This document shows, in pieces, positions 56,527 to 64,000 of a DNA stretch of 64,000 nucleotides. Position numbers and translations under genes: made by a program. The notes under the pieces were generated by a model, which was not told the origin of the DNA, did not search any database, and saw nothing but the letters and a program-made list of their open reading frames with translations. The stretch comes from Petasospora fabianii. Taxonomy: Eukaryota > Ascomycota > Saccharomycetes > Phaffomycetales > Wickerhamomycetaceae. The first letter of the stretch is position 1. The number at the start of each line of letters is the position of its first letter. The stretch is from assembly GCA_022641835.1 (NCBI GenBank), contig CP048720.1:372001-436000 (forward strand), given 5' to 3'.

Positions 56527-58938
56527 ATGGCGAAGAAAAAAGGAAACAAAAAGCCGACGTTGTCACCAAATCCTGATGTGCCCTCCACACTGGAGAACAA
56601 ACCATCAGTAACATCCGAACCAAGCGCTATCGGCGGAGAACAAAATGTTGATGTTACTGCATCTACAGCAGCAAATGTCATCTCTGACGCTAATCACGAC
56701 GCTACAACCGAAAAAGAGCCAGAGCCTACGCCCAAGGCTGAACATGTGTCTGATAGTATAGAGGAGGCAGTGCCCCAACCCAAGATTATGACACAACAAG
56801 ACCCACCATCAGCTACTGCTGAGCCGGAGTCTGAACAAGTCCCAACACCATCTTCGAATCCCATCAACACACCTGAGTCATCGCCTGCTCCTGCTGAGGA
56901 AGCTCCGCCAGCAGCACCAAAGAAGAGACTCACACTTCAGGAGAGATTGGCTCAGGCAGCTAAGTCGAAGAAGTCCTCTAAAAGGAGCGCATCCGCAAGC
57001 GCAACCGTCGCGGTCACAGCTTCGCCAGCCAGCAAGGCAGCTTCTCCAGAACCACTCTCTGACTCGTCTCAAATCGCACCACAATCCGAGCTGGGGACAC
57101 CAACTGTGGCCAACACCCCAGCGGTTTCCCCAGAGCCAACAAAGCCACTTCTTGACATTCCAAAAACCGAACATAGCGGTCTATTCCCATCTAACTTCAA
57201 GGAACTCAGTATTGATACTCTCCATTCCCTCATCACTGATGCTGAAAACAAGTACATCTCCCTCGAATATAAAACCAAATCCCTGACCGAGGAGAAATCA
57301 TCCCTACAGGAGAAAATCAAGACGCTATCATCTGTCACTGTCAAAGCTCCATCAGCTTCAGTTGACGCAAAAACTCTCAAGGAGAAAGATGAAAAGATTG
57401 CAGCATTACTTAAGGAGGGTCAGGAACTCTCAATGAAGGAATTGAAATTCAATAACACTATCAAGAAGCTTAAAGCGAAGGAGGTCGAGAGTGATAACGA
57501 GCTACGTGACTTGACAAAGCGTGTCTCTACGCTCGAGATTGAGGAAAAAAGGTTGAAGGATCAGTTAACGAAATCATTGGAAGCCGAAAAATCTTCCTCG
57601 ATATCTGTGAAGTCTTTGCAGAAGCAGCTTGAGAGTGAGAAGGATGCCCTGAAGGAGGAGATCTCAAGAAATGAGGAGTTGTCGAGCAAAATTGAAGAAC
57701 TCAGTCAGACACTTGTTCATGAGAAGAACAGGTTGTTCAAAGATATTAATGATTTAAAAAGACAAGTTGAGAAGGAGAAACAGAAGATCGTCGTCATAAA
57801 GGAAGATCAGTTCAAGGAAGTGTCTAGATTGGAGGAGAAGATTGAGCAACTCCGTTTCCAAGCTGAAAACGCACAAACGACCACTTCAACGAACGATGAA
57901 GGCTACACCAAGTTATTGAAGCAGTATGATATCCTTCAAAAGCAGTATACCTCTGCTACTGAGAACTGGCAAAGTATTGAGGCTTCACTGATGCATAAGG
58001 TCAGTACTTTTGAAAACCAAGTGCACACACTTCAGGGTAAGCTTGATGCATCTGAAGACAAGACGAAGGTGCTCTCCAAGGACCTCGAAACCAAGATCGC
58101 CGATCTTGAAAGCACAATTTCCGAGCTCAAGTCCATGAAGAATGAAAACGCTAAACTCAACACGAGACTCAACACACTCACCCAATCCCTTGATGAGGCT
58201 CAAGAATCACTCTCGACGCAGGACATCAAGTTCAACCAAGAGAGAACGGCTCTGGAGTTCAAAATACAGACCCTGGAAAAGCAACTCAAGGACTCGATCC
58301 AGCCACAGAGTTTAAACGTTGACGCCGGCCCGGTGCCTTTCTCACGTAATGCATCAACACCATCCTTCAAGCAAAGGATGTGGGAAGGTGGTCGTGATAT
58401 CAGTCTCGGGGAATCCTCCACGACGCCACTGCAGAGTAGAAAGGCATCCACTGCATACACTCCACAGGAATACTTTGAGGAACGTGATGGTTCCCTCAGT
58501 GACTTTGATGATAATGATACTATTGATTCACCAGTGTCCAATTTCAACAATTCGAGACAGGATGGACTCTCATCGAGTGCTGTTGGTGGTGGTGGTGCGT
58601 CTGTGCAGTTAATTGGGAAGATGAGTTCGCAGGTGCGTCGTTTGCAAACTGAAATTACAACGATGAGAGATGATGTGGAGAAGTTAACGGAGGATAAGAA
58701 GGCTGCCAATGAGGAGATTGTGAGATTAATGAAGGACAATGAGCAAGTTGAAGAGTACAAGGCACGCATTTCTGAATTAGAGACAGAAGTTGAGAAGTAC
58801 TCGAATAAGCATAACAAGATGCTGGAAATCATTGGCGAGAAGTCTGAACAGGTTGAGGAATTGAAGGCTGATGTTCAGGATTTGAAGGAAATGCTCAAAT
58901 TGCAGGTTCAGCAGTTGGTGGACTTGCAGTCCAAGTAA
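56527..58938 (+). CDS. SGM1: Golgi coiled-coil protein Sgm1 (TMF1-like)
   Basis: The 803-residue protein starts MAKKKGNKKPTL. Residues 15-215 are Pro/Ser/Ala/Glu-rich and disordered, including KKRLTLQERLAQAAK (about 132-146). Residues 225-585 form a long coiled coil, followed by a Ser-rich linker. The C-terminal TMF/TATA-element-binding-like domain spans about 690-803 (IGKMSSQVRRLQTEITTMRD through MLKLQVQQLVDLQ). Sgm1 is the yeast TMF1/ARA160 relative, a Golgi tether-like protein that binds the Rab Ypt6. The length is a little more than the 707 residues of S. cerevisiae Sgm1. Confidence 0.85.
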   Translation: MAKKKGNKKPTLSPNPDVPSTLENKPSVTSEPSAIGGEQNVDVTASTAANVISDANHDATTEKEPEPTPKAEHVSDSIEEAVPQPKIMTQQDPPSATAEPESEQVPTPSSNPINTPESSPAPAEEAPPAAPKKRLTLQERLAQAAKSKKSSKRSASASATVAVTASPASKAASPEPLSDSSQIAPQSELGTPTVANTPAVSPEPTKPLLDIPKTEHSGLFPSNFKELSIDTLHSLITDAENKYISLEYKTKSLTEEKSSLQEKIKTLSSVTVKAPSASVDAKTLKEKDEKIAALLKEGQELSMKELKFNNTIKKLKAKEVESDNELRDLTKRVSTLEIEEKRLKDQLTKSLEAEKSSSISVKSLQKQLESEKDALKEEISRNEELSSKIEELSQTLVHEKNRLFKDINDLKRQVEKEKQKIVVIKEDQFKEVSRLEEKIEQLRFQAENAQTTTSTNDEGYTKLLKQYDILQKQYTSATENWQSIEASLMHKVSTFENQVHTLQGKLDASEDKTKVLSKDLETKIADLESTISELKSMKNENAKLNTRLNTLTQSLDEAQESLSTQDIKFNQERTALEFKIQTLEKQLKDSIQPQSLNVDAGPVPFSRNASTPSFKQRMWEGGRDISLGESSTTPLQSRKASTAYTPQEYFEERDGSLSDFDDNDTIDSPVSNFNNSRQDGLSSSAVGGGGASVQLIGKMSSQVRRLQTEITTMRDDVEKLTEDKKAANEEIVRLMKDNEQVEEYKARISELETEVEKYSNKHNKMLEIIGEKSEQVEELKADVQDLKEMLKLQVQQLVDLQSK

Positions 58939-59037
58939 CTGGACATACTAAAAGACGACAATCTCAAGCATTGATCCATTGTGAAAGGTTATTATAGTGT
59001 ATTGATATGTATATTTTATAAAGCAAGTCCAGCTGCT

Positions 59038-60090
59038 TTATTTTGGAGCCTTGACAAGACCAACAACCTCCTTTGGTGCGTATGGCTCCTCGAGGTAGGC
59101 GGTTTCCTCGTCGGTCAGCTTAAACTGAGTTGATGCAATTGCCTCTTCAATTCTATCCTCGCTGTTGAGACCGATAATTGGAGCAGCACCCTTACTGATA
59201 ACCCAAGCAGAAGACACAATGGCCATTGAGACTCCTCTCTTCTCAGCAATCTCACCAACTCTCTTAATGATTTCCTTATCAGTGGCAGACAGCTTGTCCA
59301 ATCCAAGAGCCTTAAAAGTAGGATCTGACTTGATTCTATCTGTAGTCTTTTCAACTGGTCTAGTGAGCAAACCTCTAGCATTTGGAGACCATGGCAAAAG
59401 ACCAACACCGGTGTTTTTACAGTATGGGATCATCTCACGCTCCTCCTCACGGTAAAGCAAGTTGTAGTAGTTCTGCATGGAGATGAACTTGTGCCAGCCA
59501 TTCTTTTCGGCAATGTGTTGCAACTCAGTGAACTGATAAGCCCACATGGATGAGGCACCAATGTATCTTGTCAATCCTCTCTCAACAAGACTGTTCAAAG
59601 TTCTCATAATCTCGGTTGGGGTGGTATCGTAGTCGTATCTGTGGATCTGGTACAAATCGACATAAGTACCCAATCTCTTGACAGAGTTCTCAAGAGCATC
59701 CGTGAGATGTTTTCTGCTGAGACCACGGGTATTAATCAAATCGACAGCTTGAACGCCAGGAGCTGGGCCACCGTGAGTGAGATGCAAGTCCTCATCGACA
59801 GGGAAGAATCCCTTTGTAAGGATGACAACCTTGTCTCTCTTGATGTTGTACTTCTTCAAGAATTTGCCGAGGAGAACTTCAGAGTAACCATTAGAGTACA
59901 CGTCAGCAGTGTCATATGTTCTGAGACCCAAATCGTAAGCCTTCTTCAAGATCGCAAAGATCTTTTCCTCATCATCTTCAACCCAGTCTGCCCAGGACTT
60001 CTTACCATAGGACATGCATCCGATCACAACTTTGGAAATCTTGAGACCAGAGTCTCCGAGACGTTGCCATTCGCAGATGTTAGTTGCCAT
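59038..60090 (-). CDS. Aldo-keto reductase (AAD/Csh1-like)
   Basis: This 350-residue TIM-barrel enzyme uses NADPH. The catalytic tetrad is present as Asp60, Tyr65 (TYDTADVYSNG), Lys93 (ILTKGFF) and His150 (LYQIHRYD). GLLPWSPNARGLLTRP and the C-terminal APIIGLNSEDRIEEAI form the cofactor site. The layout and length match fungal AKRs related to aryl-alcohol dehydrogenases and Candida Csh1/Ifd proteins. The substrate is unknown. The end converges on SGM1 with a 99-bp gap. Confidence 0.92.
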   Translation of the reverse strand: MATNICEWQRLGDSGLKISKVVIGCMSYGKKSWADWVEDDEEKIFAILKKAYDLGLRTYDTADVYSNGYSEVLLGKFLKKYNIKRDKVVILTKGFFPVDEDLHLTHGGPAPGVQAVDLINTRGLSRKHLTDALENSVKRLGTYVDLYQIHRYDYDTTPTEIMRTLNSLVERGLTRYIGASSMWAYQFTELQHIAEKNGWHKFISMQNYYNLLYREEEREMIPYCKNTGVGLLPWSPNARGLLTRPVEKTTDRIKSDPTFKALGLDKLSATDKEIIKRVGEIAEKRGVSMAIVSSAWVISKGAAPIIGLNSEDRIEEAIASTQFKLTDEETAYLEEPYAPKEVVGLVKAPK

Positions 60091-60949
60091 TGTGTGTAGT
60101 GCGTTGTCTTGGGATCGATTTTGATAGTCAATTGATGGTCAATTGAAATTTTGATAGGCGATGGCAAACTTTTTGTAGTTTGTCAAGTGCGGTTTTATCG
60201 GCGCTTAAATGGTCTCCGATCGATCCTCGTTGCTCAAGATATATTTAATCGCTCAGTACGGAATACAACCCCCGACGCCCCCCTCCACTACAGGAACCTA
60301 CATTGTTACCCTGCCTTCACGACTTCACTATCTTTTCAAAATAATAATCGGTTCCAAGTTCGAACCCTTGATGAGAACTCTAAATCCCGTAAAAAGCGAG
60401 CTCTTGGCAGGGACTGCGGAAGCACCGGCCAGTGCCGATCCTCTTTCCCCAGAGATACGGCGATATGGGCAAGAAGTTGAAAATCGATCGAGATATTGGA
60501 GGATTTGATCCAATTCGATGATATATGCTCCTCTGTTCGCATCGGATGACCCGGAGACCCTCTGAGTGACCTCTTTCGAGTGACTTCCTAGAAGAAATCT
60601 CTACTTCTCGCTTATCTCAACCTGAGACCGACGGTTGCCATCGGGGACAGAAAAGCGCACACTCGCGCCGGCCGACAGAATTTATAAAAATTGGGTAGAG
60701 ATAACAACATCATTTCCTATCTTCAACACCCATTACACCGTACACACGCTCCCCTTTACCAGGGAACACTGTTGCATTTAAACAGCCCACTGTTTAATTC
60801 GGTTAATTTCCTGCCAATATCCCACTGATTTCTCTCGATTGGTTGCTCTCTCCACACTCCAGAAGGTCTCTAACATATCTTATTGAGTCACACTGGTATC
60901 GCCACCCCCAATTATACCCCCATATAGTCAGACAAGCTGACCTTACACG
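60091..60949. promoter_or_regulatory. Divergent region between the aldo-keto reductase gene and ISR1
   Basis: This 859-bp divergent region has a TATAAAAA at 60683-60690, 260 bp before the ISR1 ATG, suggesting a long C-rich leader. Small frames at 60151-60508 are not credible genes. A GTTCGAACCC at 60359 has no matching tRNA arms. Confidence 0.5.
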
Positions 60950-62290
60950 ATGTTTAAGACACCACCAATGTCCACAGAGGCCCGTTTCGGTGCTATGCCT
61001 GATTGTGCACCGATTCAGCCTCAGGCTTCCCCTAGGAGCCTGTGGATGAAGACTCTTCCAACGCCTAAGAGCCCCACCCACTCCCTCTACTCCCCATCAT
61101 CTTTCAAAACCCCAACAAAGGGATCTCATAGAATGTCTATCAACACAAGCTTTGATGACTCGGTGTTTTCACCTTCACAAGATCTCACGTCTTCTACGGA
61201 GCGTGACTTCTTTCCTTCCCCTGACACTTCCCCTGTTGATACCATGTATGGTCCAAAGTTGTCCATGGACTCCCCAATCTCACCCCAGCTGGCTTCGCCC
61301 CTGGAAAAGAGATCCTTCCCCGTATCCGTCACATTCTCAGAAGAAGATGTCGTCCATGAACTTGACGACTCGGTCATCTCTGATTCTGTCCCAATCTCCC
61401 TCAACAACACAGCTCTCGGTAAAGGTGCCTATTCCACAGTCCTCGAGTGTTCCTCTCCAACAGAAAAGTTTGCTATTAAGATACCAACCAACTCAAAGAA
61501 AAGCAAGTACATTTATAAGGAGATGTTCAATTACAAGATCATTCAGAACTATCTCATAAAAAATGATTTCCCACTTGACTCATTCCCAATTCTTAACGCC
61601 CACGGTCTCACATTCATGAACAAGAAGCAATACGTCAAGCTTCGAGTAGGTGAAACTGTGCCCTGCTTGGTCCTCCCACTTGTCCCATCCACTCTCGACA
61701 AGCTCATCTCCAACTCAGCCCCTTCAAACCCTCCATACCAGCTTCACATCTCCTCCGATCTTTGGTGGGTCCTTGCCAAGCAACTCCTAATGCCCCTCAT
61801 CGTTCTTCACGATTGTCACATGGTACATATGGACTTCAAACCGACCAACATCCTCTACGATCCAATCACTCAGAACTTCAAAGTTGCAGATTTCACCAGT
61901 GCTGAACTCGCTGAAGATGTCGCTGCCGAGTATAAGACAAAGATTGACAACGGTATGTTCTTTGATCTCACTCTCCAGTATTGTGCCCCAGAGCTTATCA
62001 GCACACCACCAGCTGCTCCATCATACATGACTGATCTTTATGCTGTCGGATTGATTCTCTTGAGCGCTGCTACAGGTGAGGAGCCTTACTCTGAGATCAT
62101 CAAGTCCCAGAATGCTAGCAGTATGATTTATCTCAATGAGAGCATCAAAAAAAATAAGGTGTTGGACTTGCTGAGCGACAGGGCCTTTGCTATTTTGCGC
62201 TCAAACACTGATGCTGATATGCTGATCAGAATGATTCTGCAGGAGAGATGTTCGTTGGAACAGGTTGTTGAATTTGTCAACTCTATTTGA
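60950..62290 (+). CDS. ISR1: Protein kinase Isr1
   Basis: This 446-residue kinase matches Isr1 of S. cerevisiae (443), which represses hexosamine synthesis through Gfa1 and was found through staurosporine response. The first 150 residues are Ser/Pro-rich with many SP and TP sites (LPTPKSPT, SPDTSP, MDSPISP). The kinase domain follows: LGKGAYSTV (157-165), Lys177 in FAIKIP, catalytic loop HMDFKPTNI (293-301), DFTSAE (314-319) in place of DFG, LQYCAPELI (342-350) and SYMTDLYAVGLILLS. The DFT and TSA features also occur in S. cerevisiae Isr1, so they are family traits and not damage. Confidence 0.92.
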   Translation: MFKTPPMSTEARFGAMPDCAPIQPQASPRSLWMKTLPTPKSPTHSLYSPSSFKTPTKGSHRMSINTSFDDSVFSPSQDLTSSTERDFFPSPDTSPVDTMYGPKLSMDSPISPQLASPLEKRSFPVSVTFSEEDVVHELDDSVISDSVPISLNNTALGKGAYSTVLECSSPTEKFAIKIPTNSKKSKYIYKEMFNYKIIQNYLIKNDFPLDSFPILNAHGLTFMNKKQYVKLRVGETVPCLVLPLVPSTLDKLISNSAPSNPPYQLHISSDLWWVLAKQLLMPLIVLHDCHMVHMDFKPTNILYDPITQNFKVADFTSAELAEDVAAEYKTKIDNGMFFDLTLQYCAPELISTPPAAPSYMTDLYAVGLILLSAATGEEPYSEIIKSQNASSMIYLNESIKKNKVLDLLSDRAFAILRSNTDADMLIRMILQERCSLEQVVEFVNSI

Positions 62291-63159
62291 TGCCTTGACT
62301 CGTGATGATGATTATTTATGATACCCCCGCTCTCTTCTGCATCGATTTGCTTATACTTAGATCCTGATGATGTTTATGATGACTACTTGTGTTCTATCGC
62401 TAATGATACTTACTGTTTGATACCCATACATGAGCGTTTATGACTTATAATCTCTTGTAGTGTACGACATCTAGCGGCCAATCAGACCCAAGCACTCAGC
62501 TACTTGTCTATACAAACCCTACATATATGCGAATTCACAGTCGAATTTACTAATATAGGTTCGGTATTCCAGTCCGGCAATAACCTAAAGTTGTAATGTC
62601 GGCCTTATCGTGAAGCAGACGTATGGTCTAAAACTGGCACTACACTATCTCCCCGCATAATCGATTCCTGCAACTAACAAGTCGAAGCCCTAAAGTGGTG
62701 TTCAGATGTTTTCAGCCTTTGCCAAAAAAGTCGCAGTCACAGTCACAAACCCTTATCACCGCGCTCTGTCGCACCCACGCAGATTTTTTCATCGTGGGTG
62801 CGCGAATGGATGAGCTGGGGAAGGTACCTGGTCCAGGCACGCACAGGGATCGCGAGCCTAAGTCTCCTGCCTAGCAAATGTTCGCGCCTGTGTAGCGCAT
62901 GCTGAAAAATACACAGCTTGGGCAGAATATACGGTTCTGAAATTTACACATCTGCCTAGAGCTGCGCGCTAGGGGAAGACGCTAGGCAGAGCCGCGAGGG
63001 AAATCGGAAATTCAGCGGGGCCTCCCACCAACGGCTCTGTGGGCGACGGGTTGGATGTGCGCGACGCCAAACTTTTCAAAGGGGACTCTTAAATTTTCAA
63101 CCAGTTCACAACCCACGCAGAGGACCTGTTAACGGTATAACCAAACACATCAGTTCAAA
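62291..63159. promoter_or_regulatory. ISR1 3' flank and RPL11 promoter
   Basis: This 869-bp gap includes a GC-rich region (62740-63060) ahead of RPL11. It carries an inverted CGCACCCACG pair at 62771-62803, a further ACCCACGCAG near 63112 and a CCCTAAA at about 62690, a possible Tbf1-type site. No gene is seen. Confidence 0.5.
62771..62803. promoter_or_regulatory. Inverted Rap1-like sites upstream of RPL11
   Basis: Ten-base arms CGCACCCACG (62771-62780) and CGTGGGTGCG (62794-62803) are separated by 13 bases. Each resembles the Rap1 core CACCCRYAC and lies 360-390 bp before the ATG, a usual distance in ribosomal protein genes. Confidence 0.55.
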
Positions 63160-64000
63160 ATGGTATGTGGAGATACGGAACTGAACAGAGAATATCAAGA
63201 CGTGAATACTGTGAATGATGTCTGTTGAATTTTTGTATTGGAGAACGACCCTCACTGGTTGTTGGAGGTTTACCACCACCCATGGTTCAAAGAGCAAAAA
63301 GTTTGGATGGAGAAGGGGAAGTCACAGAGACACTCCCGGGGCAAGCACACTGGTACAGTGGACAAAGGACACATACCTTCAAATGATTCAGGCTGAACTC
63401 CTCTCGAGCCATCACCCATTTCCAAAATTACAGATCAATAAAAAATCAACAAACAGCTACCAAGGGCTATCAGACACTGAAACAACAGCCTAATCACATA
63501 TCAATCCCATCGTTAATTTTCCCTTAAGCAACAGATAGACATTCACAGACACATCAGTGATAATCTCTCAGTTTTACACCGTTTCAGGCATCACGAACCT
63601 AGAATACTAACAATCACCCAGTCTTCCAAGGCCCAGAACCCTATGCGTGAGTTGAAGATTGAGAAGCTCGTTCTCAACATCTGTGTCGGTGAGTCCGGTG
63701 ACAGATTGACCAGAGCTTCCAAGGTTCTTGAGCAGTTGTCTGGTCAGACCCCAGTTCAGTCCAAGGCTAGATACACCGTTAGAACCTTCGGTATCAGAAG
63801 AAACGAGAAGATTGCCGTCCACGTCACCATCAGAGGTCCAAAGGCTGAGGAGATCTTGGAGAGAGGTCTTAAGGTCAAGGAGTACCAGTTGAGAGAGAGA
63901 AACTTCTCTGCCACTGGTAACTTCGGTTTCGGTATCCAGGAGCACATTGACTTGGGTATCAAGTACGACCCAGGTATCGGTATCTACGGTATGGACTTCT
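63160..64000 (+). CDS. RPL11: Ribosomal protein L11 (uL5), 5' part, one intron
   Basis: Exon 1 is the ATG alone (63160-63162), followed by a 459-nt intron (63163-63621; donor GTATGT, branch TACTAAC, acceptor CACCCAG). Exon 2 starts at 63622 and runs off the right edge. The protein starts [17 protein letters not shown] and continues with [19 protein letters not shown] and [16 protein letters not shown]. This is uL5, which contacts 5S rRNA in the central protuberance. About 127 of an expected 174 residues are in the window. Codon bias is extreme (GGT, AAG, TTG), matching high expression. No snoRNA boxes were found in the intron. Confidence 0.96.

Noticed and set aside
60348-60372. GTTCGAACCC, a tRNA B-box look-alike
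   Set aside because: Only three of five T-stem pairs form, and no A box lies at the right distance.
1-64000. CRISPR arrays, operons with ribosome binding sites, transposons and virus-derived elements
   Set aside because: The gene set and introns are eukaryotic. No array, transposase, reverse transcriptase or capsid-type frame was found.

Overview
The window is nuclear chromosomal DNA from an ascomycete budding yeast (Saccharomycotina). Thirty-six protein genes are packed on both strands, 32 of them apparently without introns. The family set is typically yeast: POB3 without an HMG box, IPI3, POP7, FYV4, NDC1, NHX1, USA1, UTP9, ISR1, SGM1, a TIP1-type wall protein and Zn2Cys6 regulators. It is not a close Saccharomyces relative: it carries a Rac-type GTPase and an SNRNP27-like spliceosomal protein. 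CTG codons fall on conserved leucines (for example in the V-P-L-R stretch of HNT2), so CTG appears to be read as Leu rather than Ser or Ala. I cannot name the species.

Layout. 0-13.5 kb: POB3, two unrecognised genes, PTH1, SMX3, an HPP-family membrane protein, IPI3, SNRNP27-like, NOP6, spliced RAC1 and a small unknown gene. 13.5-24 kb: POP7, a GPI wall mannoprotein, a 2.5 kb gene-free stretch, TSA1, spliced HNT2, FYV4, NDC1 and NHX1. 24-44 kb: USA1, a zinc-cluster regulator, HPT1, UTP9, NMD5, an amidase, KAP104 and DAL1. 44-64 kb: a p24 protein, CDC7, spliced UBA3, an ATO-family transporter, two tandem paralogous zinc-cluster regulators, SGM1, an aldo-keto reductase, ISR1 and the 5' part of RPL11, which runs off the right edge.

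Eight introns lie in four genes (RAC1, HNT2, UBA3, RPL11). All have a CTAAC branch site near the acceptor and variable donors. HNT2 has a 9-nt internal exon, and RPL11 has a first exon that is only the ATG. Promoters of the ribosome-biogenesis genes IPI3, NOP6 and UTP9 carry PAC and RRPE motifs. Putative GATA sites precede DAL1 and the amidase, and an MluI-box palindrome lies between CDC7 and the p24 gene.

Most of the window is ordinary housekeeping content. The best candidate for something undescribed is the zinc-cluster pair at 50.3-55.9 kb. Each gene has upstream the same inverted arrangement of a CGG-N7-CGG element with a C-N-K-TACT spacer, which suggests an auto- or cross-regulatory switch. 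Other points are a ~130-residue insertion with a 12-residue tandem repeat inside allantoinase, and the 2.5 kb gene-free stretch. I saw no transposon, virus-derived element, CRISPR array, tRNA or rRNA. Several long reading frames open only from GTG or TTG, and their coding starts are placed here at the first in-frame ATG.
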